Below, piece after piece: positions 1-12,192 of a DNA stretch of 64,000 nucleotides (its first letter is position 1; the number at the start of each line of letters is the position of its first letter). This DNA comes from Thamnaconus septentrionalis (taxonomy: Eukaryota; Chordata; Actinopteri; Tetraodontiformes; Monacanthidae). The stretch is from positions 21,691,861 through 21,755,860 of the forward strand of contig CM020501.1 in the NCBI GenBank assembly GCA_009823395.1, read 5' to 3'. The translations under genes and the position numbers were made by a program. The notes beneath the pieces are model-generated. The model ran no database searches, was not told where the DNA came from, and saw nothing but the letters and a program-made list of their open reading frames with translations.

Positions 1-1168
1 CTGCTCACGTCAAGCAGTTGTGCAGACGTCAACTGTCTTCCTTGAAGCTTCCTGAGCTGCTTCAAACACACTGAAATCGGTCACTAAATTTTATTTTTGA
101 TCGCAAATTCCTTTTCAAGTGTTTATGGAAGTAAACAAAGAGTAAACTCGTGTCCCAATGCTGTGAGTTAACAAGCACTTATCTCATGGGTATTTGCATT
201 GTACATTGTATTATGCATTGCAATTGTGTATAACGTTTGAAACTCATTTTGAAACCATTGTCAAATTAATAGTTTGTGCCCAGCTTTAGTGTGCAGCTTC
301 AAGCACAAGGATCTGTTTGGAACAAGGGTGAGCAGCCGATCAAACAGAGAGCAAACATGCCCCCTCCCTCGCATCAGGTGACACTTTGGGAGACAGTGCG
401 ATCCGGCGTTAAAGAAGCAAATAAATCAGTGTGTGAAAAAACAACAACTTACGACATCAGAAACTTTCCTGATGCATCTTCAATTGATCGCCGTGTGACT
501 CACCAGCCGGGGCCATTGTTGACAGAACAAAGAGCTCCAGTGTCCTGCTACTGCTGCTGCTGATCATGATGATGATGAACATCCTGCGGATTAACTGCAT
601 GACAGTGCAAATATTCGGCCGGTCGAACAATCAAGACGGAGACCAACAAAGTTGTCAAATTTATCCTTTCAACCTGAAGATTCAAAGGAAGCCTAAAAAA
701 TACAGATATAATAGGTTGATAAATAAAAATAACCCACCTGGGGTTCAATTATTGATGGGGTTTATTATAATATTGTTTAATATTTTTGTAAGTGAGAATT
801 TCCACTAAGAATGATTTTGAAGAACTCAACAATCATCAGTTAGCAAAGAGCTGCTATTTCACGTGCTTTTGTGTTAAGACATAACAAGAAGTTACTTGAA
901 ATCTACCAGAGGCCAAATTTTCTAAGAAAAAAACAACAACCCTTAAAAATTAAATCTTAAAAAAAAGTTGAGAAACGCAAGCATGACAGTCATCTGAACT
1001 TTCGTCCCGTTTCTTTTTCTCAAACGTCAACGAGTCAAAAGACTCTGCAAGCTGAGAGTTGACAGTGTTTGACGGATCAGCTACATTGTTGTTTTTTCAA
1101 AGAAAAACGGAGAAAGACTTGGTTTGTGTAAACTCTGATGACTTTGCTTGATAAATTGAGTGTGTGTG

Positions 1169-1199
<31 letters not shown>

Positions 1200-1920
1200 T
1201 TGTGTGCGTGTGTGTTGCCCATCCAAGTGCTCACGCAAGTCATACGACTGATGATCAGAGGTCAGGTTTAAACCTGAAGTCCGGACTAATTTGGGGAGAT
1301 TTGACGGCACTGACAGAATAAAACTCCAAAGTTTAAGGCATTATTAGTTGAACCACCAAATGTGGCTTTTGCGTTGCAGTTTGCACAGCATTAAGCTTGA
1401 GCCAAGGAGCTGCGCGTGGCTGCTGGAGGATGTGAGTTCCTCTTGGATGCGACCGGGGCGTTTGCTCAGATTACCCTTGGGATCAAGTGTCGGGCCGTGT
1501 CGCGACGGCCTCACTCCACTTATTGTTCCTGCTGTGTGGAAGAATTAAACCAAAGTCCACAAGATGTTCCCCTCCTTTTGTTTCTCACAAGCCAGGTGAG
1601 ATCCAGAGGACAAGTTTGTTTTTTTTTGATGACAGATTGAAACGTGTGTTTCAGCAGTGACGCAGCAGAAATGAGACAGAGGCCCCTGAGCCGAGTTTTC
1701 CCGCTAAACCCCACACGAGCCAACATCTGAGACTCAGAGGTCACTGGGATAAGGATGAAAAATAAAGAAAGACTGATTGCAGGTTTCCAATGGAGAATCA
1801 GGAAGTATTCGGCAACCTATTTCATGACACATGAGTTACATTCTGAGACGCACCTGTTGAAAGTATGTAGGTAGGCGTCACAAAATGCAGCAACAGGTTG
1901 ACCTCGTCAAAAAGCCCAAC
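1..1920. other. 5' flanking sequence, no gene seen
   Basis: I see no conserved coding exon here. The open frames are short and lack recognisable domains. It holds a TG-rich microsatellite at about 1161-1218 and AT-rich sequence. Its right end is the upstream flank of the first unknown secreted-protein gene. Confidence 0.6.
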
Positions 1921-1924
1921 AAGG

Positions 1925-1969
1925 TATAAATACACACATTGGTGCCTCATCCATCCAAACTGCCTGCAG
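1925..1969 (+). promoter_or_regulatory. Candidate TATA promoter and short non-coding first exon of gene A
   Basis: TATAAATA at 1925-1932 is followed about 40 bases later by CTGCCTGCAG|GTAAGA, a strong splice donor ending at 1969. The next acceptor in a sensible place is CTGATAG at about 3860, just before the ATG of gene A. Paralogs B and C also have a TATA box followed by a donor-terminated leader upstream. I infer a non-coding exon 1 with transcription starting near 1950-1955; the start itself is not visible. Confidence 0.45.
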
Positions 1970-3875
1970 GTAAGAAATCTCTTCTTCATCTTCATAATCG
2001 TCTTCTTCTTATTATTATTCTTCCTCTTCTTATTCTAACTGTTGCAATAAAGCCGTATCCGCTTATGCATCATGCATTATGCATGATGATAATAAAAATA
2101 AATAAATAAATAATAATAATAATTCATCACTAAATTTCTAAATTTTGCTTCCGGGGAATTTCACTATACTAAAATCTTCTTCCTCCTCCTCCTCTTCTTC
2201 TTCTATAGCATTTTGTAAAGTCTGAGGGACTTCGCACACACACGACCATTTTACACTTTTCTCCCAGGAAATATTGTCCCTTTACTTCAGGAATGATTTA
2301 AAGTGGAGACCTTTGAATTAAGACTTATCATTTAAAGTTCGACTTTATGGATTGAGGACGGACGTTTGAAGATTCTATGCAGTGAACAAACAAACACACT
2401 GACAAATGAAGTGGAGCAGTTTCGCCTGATTAAATATGACAAAACACCAAAAACAGCCAATTTAACCTATTGGTTTCGTCTCCTTTATCATCGGACGAGG
2501 AGGATCGGAGATGAGTTGTCATACCTTGAAATGTTTCGACCGGAAGTCTACGTCTTCCGCATAGCCCTCAACGGGGACCCGTTGTAACGCGTCCTATCAG
2601 CTGCCGCCACTGTGGCGTAACGGCGACACCTGCCGTCCGTCCGTTGGCTCCAACAGGGAGTCGCTCCAGGGGAGCGAGAGCACACGCGCTCCCTCTTTTT
2701 TTCTTTTTTTTTTTTTTGCGACGTAGCACCGCAAAAGAAGAATCCACGTCGCAACAGCCCGACAGGACGCTACAGTCACAACAAGCTGGGGAAAAACTAA
2801 CCACAAACTGATAAGACACGTCACACCTCTACGCCACTAGGTGGCAGTTTTGAGAGAGACGGAAGTTCTCCGTTAAAACATGAGACATCTAAAACATAAT
2901 ATCCAATTCCAAAAAAATCAACGACAACAACAACAACAAAACAGTAGGCTATTATAAATCTAATGACCAATGTGTGACACTGGACCACTATTTTAATATC
3001 TATTTAAATTATATTTTAATATCTTAACTGTGACCTTAATTCATAATTTATTTTGCTGGTCTTTGCTTTGAGCATATATTCTGTCTGTACTTACAGTGTT
3101 TGTTAAATTTGTTCAAAATGCACACCATTTGTGAATGGCATTTGTGCCATTTTTGTATAGCACGTTGAGCTCCCTATTATTTCAGCTTTATTTTACAATT
3201 TATTAAGTGCATCATCCAGATGGCAAAGCATAGTAATTGTAATATGAATATTAGAATAGTTCATTATTTATTAATTAGATTAAAAACAAAGCAAAAAAGC
3301 AACAATTTTATTTTAGAATATCTCTCTACTGTGGTATCCCGCACACATACTCTTTGTCCTACATTTGGTGGGTTGGGATCTGGTCACCCTAGAGTTAAAT
3401 TATACTGCTACAGCATAATTTAACTCTCTGTTTACAGCCTCCTGCTAAAATACTCCTCTTTTGGACCTTCCTTAAGTTTGGAAGGGCAGAAAAAGCACAT
3501 AGTAGTGCAGAGAGCAGAGAGGCAACACCAGGCTGGGGGTACTGCCACAAACCTGGGAGAGGCACCGGTGCCCTTTGTGACATTACAAAATGCCCAAGGC
3601 CGAGCTGCTTTAGCTCACACTAGCTGGAAAGTGAAGCAGTAGAAGAAGTAAACAATGGACTTTTCTCTGCGGCCTGAGTCTACCCATTATCTTTAGCTGC
3701 GTTTGCCACACAGCTAACACTTGCATTCCACTGGTGGTTCCAAATTCTTAACAGGACATATCAATCAGAATTCATGCCAAACAACAACAACTGTGCGCAC
3801 CGACTGGCTTTCTGAACACACTGCCCTCTTGTTTTTTTTTTAATTGTCTTCTTGCGTCTGATAGAAGACCTCATC

Positions 3876-5476
3876 ATGAAGTTGGGACTACTGCTGGTCT
3901 TGGCCCTATTGGTCACGGTTCCCAGTCTGTCTGAGGGACTCAGACGCCGTTACCGTCATCGACGATGCACAGCAGCGCGCTTTGCCGCCAGGGCCTACTA
4001 TCAGCTATCATTTGGACAAAGACAAAGGTTCCTGCAAAAGGGTGAGTTCAATAAACCGACATGCTCTCCAGGGGGAGCGACACGGTGGCGCAGTGGTTAG
4101 CGCTGCCGCCTCACAGCAAGAAGGTCGTGGGTTCGATTCCGGGGCCCGGGCCTGGGACCTTTCTGTGTGGAGTTTGCATGTTCTCCCCGTGTCTGCGTGG
4201 GTTCTCTCCAGGTTCTCCGGCTTCCTCCCACACTCCAAAAACATGCATGTCAGGTCAATTGAATATTCTAAATTGTCCATAGGTGTGCATGTGAGTGTGA
4301 ATGGTTGTCTGTCTCTATGTGGCCCTGCGATGAACTGGCGACTTGTCCAGGGTGTCACCCTGCCTTCACCCTAAGACAGCTGGGATAGGCTCCAGCAGAC
4401 CCCCGTCACCCTGAAAAGGAAGAAGCGGGTATAGAAGATGAATGAATGAATGAATGCTCTCCAGGGGCCACCGCCACCGGGGAACAGGAGTAAAAGATTC
4501 CGGCCAATACTGCCAGCCATTCCCTAAAAATTTCTGTCCTCCTAAAACCTCCGATCATGTCCGTTCATGGGTCTTCTTCTCTTCCATCCTCCCCAGTCAA
4601 ATATTGTTTTGGCGCCAAGCCTCCGATGACAACCTCTGCACCAACCACCACTGAAGCGACCACAACACCACTACCACCACCACGATCCACCTTGGCCATC
4701 GCCACTGAACGGCCCACCGCCAGCCTGACCCCGACTGCCATGTCAACAGCTGGAACAGCACCACCACCAGCCAACTCAACTGGACAGACCACCGTCAGCC
4801 AGACCCAAATGGCCATGGCAACAGCCGAAACACCACTACCCAACTCGACTAGACAGACCACTGCCAACCAGACCCCAACTGCTGCATCAACAACTAGAAC
4901 ATCATCATCACCAACACCATCCACCTCGACAGGCACCAGTGAACAGACCCCAGTAGCTACTGGCGGATCAACGCCATCCGGAGGAGATCTGGCAACCTCC
5001 CCTGTTGTAGCAGCAAATGCATCCACGTCTGATAAAAGAAGACGCCGCAGTGCTACTCAGTCTGACGAAAGTGACGGCAACGATAACGAAGAGGAAGAGT
5101 TTGAGGAGGACGAGGACAAAGTCAACATGGAGGATGACATTGAGGGACTCGAGGAAGACTATGACGGTATTGAGGAGGATGAGGAAGACGAGGAGTACAA
5201 AGATGATGTCGCGACAGAGGGTGATGCTGAGGAAAGTGAAGGTGGCCACCACCGAGAGAAACGACATGTCCGTCGCTACAGGTCTGTTCAGAGTTCATCC
5301 CTTTGAAGCTAACTACTAAAACAAACCCATCTTCGTTTTCATACCCGATGTTCAAAGTGCTTAAGAAAATTTTAAGGCTTTAATTTAACTTTGGTCTGGT
5401 TTTTTCATTCAGGAAAATATCCAGAAAATGCCTCAAGCAGTGGAGATGTGTCAAATGGGTCATTCGCCAGTTCTGA
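3876..5476 (+). CDS. Secreted mucin-like cationic-peptide precursor, paralog A (unrecognised family)
   Basis: I do not recognise this gene. Three coding exons fit (3876-4041, 4597-5281, 5413-5476) and give 304 residues. In order: a signal peptide ending SLSEG (about residue 21); a very basic segment with one Cys; a second Cys just after the first intron; a Thr/Pro/Ser-rich mucin-like stretch (about 66-200); RRRR at 203-206; a highly acidic Asp/Glu region; EKR ending at 278; and a 26-residue C-terminal peptide with ten Lys/Arg, no acidic residue and a C-x5-C motif. Exon 3 is too short to stand out as an ORF. It is supported because B and C also have an exon at this place encoding C-x4-R-C-V-K/R, in the same phase. 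The exon 2 donor (AG|GTCTGT) is weak; without splicing the protein would stop at 5306. A role as a secreted defence-type precursor is inference only. Confidence 0.7.
4075..4453 (+). mobile_element. tRNA-derived SINE in the first coding intron of gene A
   Basis: The left end is tRNA-like, with an A-box-type stretch (TGGCGCAGTGGTTAGCG) and a B box (GGTTCGATTCC). The body is the widespread teleost SINE sequence, and the tail is a GAAT repeat. It is flanked by a perfect 14-base target duplication, ATGCTCTCCAGGGG, at 4061-4074 and 4454-4467. It lies wholly inside the intron. The length and intact ends suggest a fairly young insertion. Confidence 0.85.
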
Positions 5477-5482
5477 GAAGCC

Positions 5483-6756
5483 GCTGGACGAGGGGCTCCA
5501 CCTACAAGACAAACTGGAAAGGCGCACCGTCCCCGTCTCATCAAACACTGCCAGCCACGTTCCACTTCTCTTCCTCTCTTAATGATCAATACAGACTGCC
5601 AGTTTGTTGTTAATTTGTACCAAAAGTGCCTTTGACAATAAATTTGACAGAAGTCATTAATTTCTAAAGAGAAAAGAAAGAAAAGTATCCTTGTGTTTCA
5701 GGTCTTTTCTGTTTTCTATTCTATTTTCTGTACTTGTAAAATAAAACAGACTGAACATCTCCGGTGTTGCTGTCTTTCCTCCGCTTGTCTCTCTCCAGTG
5801 CTCCCGGTCCTTTTACCACAGAGGGAGTCGCAGTGCCCGAAGTTTATATTTCAGCTGATGAGAGCTCAAATGAATTGAACTCTTACCTACTTTTTGCCAC
5901 TGGCCTTTTCGAAGTGCAAACCATCATGTTATAATAGTGGGCATGTTTACATGGATCGTAACGTCCGGCAAATTAAACCCATGTGGTTCCAAACATTACG
6001 TTCGAACTGACTCTATCAATCCATTGAAATTTTGGTCTGATTGGAAGAGGTGGTGTCACCTTGTTTTTGTTCACAGTTTTGCAGCACGTCAGCTGCTCGT
6101 TTTCCACGCGGCACATCAATGGCACAACATGGAATGTGTAGGTACCCTTTGCCATTCAAAAAAATAATAATTCTCTCCGGTTGCTTGTAGAGGTTGGTTT
6201 GATGCGTGAATAATGATGGATGTATTCAATGGCTAAGTTCTGACATAATTCCGATTTATTCTATCAAGTTCAAATAGTTCCAAAAAACATTAAAAAAAAA
6301 AAATAAAAAAAACGCCAAACATCGACTTCCTCAATCAATGATTTACAACCAAGGACTGTGTTGGAGCTATTTCTCATTTTTGTAATATTTAATTATTTAG
6401 TTTTGTTTGGCTTGATTATAATACATGTAGTTTGATCATAATGTTTAGCATTATTTGAGTTCATGTGAATACTTATCAATAATTTTATTTTAAAGTTATT
6501 TTAGTTACAAGAAGATTTATATATATGGGTCTGCCAAGCATAGGGGGCAGCACCGGGAAGGGTTATGGTTTTTTACCAGGGCAAAAGAGGCAGCAGCAGC
6601 CATTGTTTGTTTGTTTGCTTGCCAATAGAAGAATAAATCAAGAAAAAATTCAGTTCTTTGCCTGGACAATGGACTCTGTCGTATCAATGGGTAAATTAAT
6701 TCCCTCAGTGCCTTAGTCGCCGTTTGATTTGATTTTGATTAATTTGATTTTGTTTG
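5483..6756. other. Gene A 3' flank and intergenic sequence
   Basis: A polyadenylation signal AATAAA at 5637-5642 follows the gene A stop by about 160 bases, and a second AATAAA lies near 5740. The rest is AT-rich, without a recognisable gene or element. Confidence 0.5.
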
Positions 6757-8144
6757 TTAAGATTGGACATAATGGACAAGATCAATGAGAAGGACAAATG
6801 GCCACTACAAACTGATTTCATATACCTAAAAAAAAAATCCTTTGACAATCCAATGGTACATACGTGTTTGAAACCTGTCTTTGGCATTGCAGTTTCAAAG
6901 AAATGCAAAAATAAACACGCCAAAGCTCAATTAGTCTGCCTGATGACTCTACTCTAGAAATTCCTCAGGCTTTAGCTGCTCAGCGCAACCAGTGACTATA
7001 CGTCACAAACCGCCTAAATCACATTGCACGGCATTTTCGGAACCCACTAATCGATCCAATCACTTTATTCAGCTTCCGCCTGACCAGGACAGTCTGATTC
7101 CTCAGTTTGAAACAACAGAAGTAAATTCACCAAATGTTTCCCCTACGAAAATTTTTCTCTGCTGATGTTTTTTTTCATAAATGAGCGTGGCAAGCTACCT
7201 CTTTTGTCAAAGTAGCTAAATTAAGTTAAAAAAAAAAAAAAAAAAAAAAAAACAAAAAAAGAATTCCCCCCCATCTCGACTTAATCTCAGCGTCACTGTT
7301 ACCTGGCAACTACGAAAGGCAGCTCTCAATTCGCTAGCGCAGACACGCCCGCTTGGCATTGGAACTCATGGTCATGTGACAAACCAGGATGGAAAATTGT
7401 TGCCAACTGTCACTATCTGTTTGTTGAGGGATCTCTCGAAACAAGCAGGGAATTAGATGCACTTGGCCATGGGCGACACAAATTGGAACATTAAACATTT
7501 GCTTCCTCGCCTTTGTCTCACTAGAAAAAAAAACAAATAGTAAATCAGAAATCTAAAAAGCTTTTTCAGATAGGTGTGTTAATATGTCTATTATTCCTTA
7601 TTATTGTTATTATTATTATTATTATTATTATGCACACTCACTTTGCTCATGTGTGCTCATTGCTCATGTTTTCAACATGCAACCCATTTTCCTGGTGCTA
7701 CTCTAAAAGTCCAGCACACCAATTTCACCAAGAGGAGGAAACAGAAACAGAAACAGAAAGGCTCCTCGACTGTCACGGACATCCTCCTTGAATCTGTGAC
7801 TCTCCTGGACAAAGATACAGATGAAAAATCAAGAGCTCGTCTGGTTGCGGGCCAGCTTGCTGTCATCATTGTGTTTGATTTTGCTGAGACGACGTGTGCA
7901 CACAAGGCTAATTACTGAAGAAAAGAGTTGTGCCATTTGTAGGCAGAGGGCTTTAGTTGAAAATCATTAAAATATTTGCCGTTGTGATGTCACTCCCCTG
8001 GAGTTTCTACATGTCTAATCCGTGAGCTCACACGGATGAGCGCAGCCTTTTGTCCAGATGCAGTTGCTTACTTCAAGGATGAAGGCGGTGAGCGGCATAA
8101 GCAGTTGTTGGCGGTGGGAGGAGCCATGGCCTCTGCTCATCAAG

Positions 8145-8264
8145 ATATAAACACTGAGGTTGGCTTCATGCAGACATCGACAGTCCAACGTCCATCGAGA
8201 GGGTGATCTTCTTAAGGAACTTCTTCTTCCTCCTCTGGTGCCATAAAGTCAGAGCCATTTACAG
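8145..8264 (+). promoter_or_regulatory. TATA promoter and non-coding first exon of gene B
   Basis: ATATAAAC at 8145-8152 is followed by a leader that ends at a donor, TTTACAG|GTACTG, at 8264. The next likely acceptor is CCATCCAACAG at about 9770, eleven bases before the gene B ATG. The same arrangement occurs in copy 2. I infer a 5' untranslated exon starting near 8172. Confidence 0.5.
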
Positions 8265-8495
8265 GTACTGGTGACAAGTTTTCTTGCAGGGAGAAAAAAA
8301 ATATAGCATGAGCGCTGGATACATTTTTAATGATTTATCAGTAGAAGGTTTAAATGGTTTGAGCTGAGTGTCTCAAAGTCTGAGGTCGAAAGACTTTTTT
8401 TTAGACGTTTCGCTCCAATGAATGGTTATTATTGTTGTTTTACTTCAAGAGTCATTTTTCCAGATTACTGTAGTTACTATTTACTTTTGAACCAA

Positions 8496-9310
8496 AGTTG
8501 GCCCCTCTTGGGGCCCATCCAGTCCCTTTACCAATGGACTGCGAGTACATGTGGCTAGTAGTAAGTTGTAAATCGTTTCCAGAAGAAGTTGGCCTCTGCC
8601 AGGGCTCCCCTTTGTCACCGGTTCTGTTCATGCTTTAAATGGACAGAATGTCCAGGTGCAGCTGGGTTTGCAGAAGGGGTCTGATTCAATTACCTGAAGT
8701 GCCCATCGCTGACTACGATGTGGTCTTTTTGGCTTCATGAAGCAGGCACCTACAGCTCTCACTGGAGCAGTTCACAACAGAATGTGAAGCAGCTGGGATG
8801 ATGATTAGCACCACCAAATCTGGGGCCATGGTCCTCAGCCAGAAAAGGGTGGAGTGCTCACTCTGGGTCAGCAGGGATGTCCTACCCCAGTGGAGGAGTT
8901 CAAGTCTATCTCAGGGTCTTATTCATGAGCGGGGTTCAAATAGAGCGAGAGATTGGATTGGATTAGAGTCGGCAGTGATGGTGCTCTATGGTCAGAGCTT
9001 TGGGTCATGGATACAATTAGCCAAAATGTGGTGGCCGGTCATCCTCGAGGAGTTTGGAGTAGAGCCACTGCTCCTCCCCATCAAGAGAAAGGAGTTGAGG
9101 TGGGTCAGGTATCTGGTCAGGATGCCCCCTGGACGTCTTACTGGGGAGGTGTTCCAGCCACGTCCAACTGGGAGGAAGCCCCAGGGCTGATGCAGGACAA
9201 GCTATGTAGGCCTGGGAACACCTTGGGGTGCCCCTGAAAGAACTGGTGGAAGTGGCGTGGGAGAGGGCGGTTTGGGTTTCCCTATTAAGGACACTGCCCC
9301 CGCAATGAGG
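8496..9310 (+). mobile_element. Degenerate non-LTR retrotransposon (Rex1/Babar-like), 3' part of reverse transcriptase
   Basis: Translations in shifting frames give a reverse-transcriptase C-terminal region: EVGLCQGSPLSPVLFM, then a relic of the catalytic-loop neighbourhood (DYDVVFLAS), then ECEAAGM and EFGVEPLLLPIKRKELRW. These resemble fish Rex1-type LINEs. Stops and frameshifts make it dead. It is carried in both copies of the block, so it predates the duplication. Confidence 0.75.
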
Positions 9311-9781
9311 TACGAGGCATGAGGTATCGGGTTCTATTTACGTTACTTACTTATTTCATTTACTTTTTAGCATAACATATTTTTCACAGATGCCAGCGGG
9401 ATATGTCCTCTCGACATAGACAAAACCTCCTACTAAAACTGATGCTTTGTTAGATCTTTCTTTGGAAGGGGACAAAAAAAACATGTGTGGTTCCACAGGG
9501 CAGAGCTAACACATTGCTGGGGATGTGGCCAATAGCCTGAGAGAAGCATTGGTGCTGTGGGTTGAACTGGTGAAACAGAAAACTGAAAGAAAGTGTTCTT
9601 CTTTTACCAGTCCACATGTTATCCTTAGCAGTGTTAGCCACAGAGCTAATTCTTGCATTGTAATAGTAGATAAAAATCAAAAAGGACATTTCACTCTGAA
9701 TAAGTGGCAAATAACAACTGAACAATGGCCTGCTCAATGGAAAAAAACCAAAACTTTGTCCATCCAACAGGAGACGTCATC

Positions 9782-11052
9782 ATGAAGTTGGGACTCCTGC
9801 TGCTCTTGACCCTGTTGGTCATGGTTCCCAGCCTGTCTGAGGGACGGAGAGTTAGGGTTTGTTGGAAGGCCAGGTGGGTGGCAAGAAAGTTAGTATACCG
9901 GTTCGGGATGCCTCGTCCTCAAGTAGAAGCTTTTAAGCAGAGGGGTGAGTTCAACAAAACGACAAGCTCTTCAGGAATAAATGATGCTGGCACATATTCC
10001 CGGCTGTACCCTTTTGAAAAATTTCCATCTTCCCCCAACTTGACTTTGTTGCTCCTCCTCTCTTTCACCCTCTCCAGTCCTGGTTAACTGTCTCAACATG
10101 AAGCCCCCCACCACAACCCCGGCACCGACCACCACTACAGCAACTACAACAACACCACCACCACCGCCATCTACCACAAGTGTGGTGCAGACTACCACAC
10201 AACCTACCACCACCACCACAGCAGCGGCCACCACCGCGGCGGCCACCACACCGGCCGGCCACCGCGGCGCCACCACCACTGGCGGCCACCACCACGCGGC
10301 GGCCACCACACCGGCGGCCACCACCGCAGCGGCCACCACAGCGGCAGCCACCACTAATGCGGCCACCACCGCAGCGGCCACCACTAATGCGGCCACCACC
10401 GCAGCAGTAACTGCTCCGTCGATGGCTGCGGCTGCCGTTAACACCACAACTACACACTCGTGTGGCAACAGAAGACGCCGCAGTGACGAGAGCAGCAGCA
10501 ACGAGAGCAGCAGCAACGAGAGCAGCAGCAACGAGAGCAGCAGCAATGAGGCCAACGTCACCGAGAGCAACAACAGCAGCGGAGAGGACGGCCGTGGGGG
10601 GAGCAGTGAGGACAGTGAGGGGAGCAGTGAGGACAGTGAGGGGAGCAGTGGCAACAACAGCGGCGGCAGGTCCAGTCGCAGCGTCAGTGGAAGGGATCGG
10701 GGCAGCGAGGAAATCTGGGAATGGGGATGGGACAACAGCAGCGGCAGGGACAGAAACAGCCGCAGCATCAGCAACAGGGATTGGAGTGAGGGGGACTTGG
10801 ACTGGGACAGGTTCAACCGCAGTGCCAGTCGCAGCAGCAACAGGCGGGAGAAACGACACAGGAGGTTCACTAGGTCTGTGGACTTTGGTTCTTTGGCATC
10901 ATGTTGTAATTACCTGTTACTTGAACGTAATTCACAATTTTAGGTATTATTTCTTTTACTTTTTTTTTTTACTTTGGTCTTTTTCATGTCGTTAAAGGTG
11001 GTGTAAAAAACTGGTCCGGTGTGTCCGGAAGCAGTTCTACCAAAGGCCCTAA
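9782..11052 (+). CDS. Secreted mucin-like cationic-peptide precursor, paralog B (unrecognised family)
   Basis: Three coding exons (9782-9944, 10078-10873, 10998-11052) give 337 residues. The signal peptide is nearly identical to those of A and C. The mature N-terminal segment is strongly basic with one Cys and ends in KQRG. Exon 2 opens VLVNC and continues with Thr-rich repeats (many AAATT units, a His/Gly-containing insert), SCGNRRRRS at about 183-190, four SSSNE repeats, Ser/Glu/Asp runs, and EKR at 312-314. The last 23 residues carry nine Lys/Arg and no acid, with WCKKLVRCVRK at the core. Compared with C, exon 2 has more AAATT and one more SSSNE unit. If the intron after 10873 were retained, the protein would instead end at 10943 with a two-Cys tail. 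The Ser-x-Glu runs could be secretory-kinase phosphorylation sites. Function is unknown. Confidence 0.72.
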
Positions 11053-12192
11053 GCAGCTGTCGGACCAGAGGCGCGACCGGCAGGTTGACACGCAGCGTCT
11101 CGTCTGGTGGATCAGCAACTTTCTCTTCTTCAACTTAATCAATGATGAACAGTCACCTCCCTTCGGTTTGCTGTTGATTTGATGCGGGTTTTTTTTAAAC
11201 AGTATAGATGTTTAAAAAAAATAGCAACTACTCTCTTCTTCACCTGGTCCTTCAGTAAACCTGTCTGAACATCTCTGTGGCTGCTGTGGTTTTCTTGAAC
11301 TTCTCCAGGGTGACATGGCAAACACAATGTTTCCCCAAATTGCTCAGACTTACTTCCCAAATCCATCTGCGGAGTGTTACAAATAGAACTGCCCTTTTAA
11401 TCACATTGCATGGTGCTTCTGTTGCACCGTCAGTGGTAGGTAAATTAAAGAGAGTCGTCTGAGTGATATCTGAGTGATGTCTGCCGCTGCTGTAACCTTC
11501 AGTCACTACATTAAGTACAACCACACCGCTGCTGAAATTAGTCCTTCAGAATGCAATGCGATGCAAGTGTACTTTTTATATCCAACATTTTTCTGTTAAA
11601 ACTTGCGCAAGCCTAGCACCAGAAAATTTTAATGTGCTGGACTAGAAGGGCTGGGTTAAAATTGTGTTGAAACGGTCTCCGCTATTGAATAGCCAGTGGT
11701 GGTAAAAGTAAAAATAAAAGTACAGATATTTGTGTAAAAAAAAAATAAATCTGATACTGATATCTGATAGGTAAAAGTTAGTACAGTAAGAAAGTACAGG
11801 TTCCAAAAATGTACGAAAGTAAAATGTAAAAATGAAAATGTTAATTGAAAAATACGATATTGGATGTTTACTCTTTTAACATTATTTTCTAGATGTTAAT
11901 TTTTCTCTGTACTAAAAAACATACTGAACAGTATCCCCAAATGCAACGTACTCTAAAAGAATCTCCCTCCAGAATATCAAGCAAGAACAACTAGCAAAAG
12001 TAATAAGTGAATTACTTTGAAGAGAATTTGTATGTTTTTAACATTTTCAAACACAGAAGCAAACAGCTCGTTTTTCCAATATAAGGAGTAGAAAATATTG
12101 ATGTTCAGGGAGTAAAAGTAAAAAGTCGCCAGAAAAAGAAAAACTCAAGTAAAGTACAGATACCTGAAAAATCCACTTTAAGTATTTGTACT

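Noticed and set aside
4079..4145. tRNA gene at the SINE head
   Set aside because: A- and B-box-like sequences are present, but it is the promoter part of a SINE with tail and target duplications, not a free-standing tRNA with a proper cloverleaf.
8798..9190. 130-codon frame as a protein gene in block copy 1 (also 39696-40088)
   Set aside because: It is the C-terminal part of a LINE reverse transcriptase with flanking stops and frameshifts.
9971..10870. Long minus-strand open frames (299 and 264 codons) opposite gene B, and their equivalents opposite gene C
   Set aside because: They are low-complexity Leu/Val/Ala shadows of the Thr/Ser repeat exon; the plus strand has the signal peptide, splice sites and furin motifs.
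3876..11052. Assigning genes A-C to the SCPP (enamel/bone phosphoprotein) family
   Set aside because: Ser-x-Glu motifs fit, but SCPP introns are phase 0 whereas these are phase 1 and 2, and the Cys and furin features do not fit.
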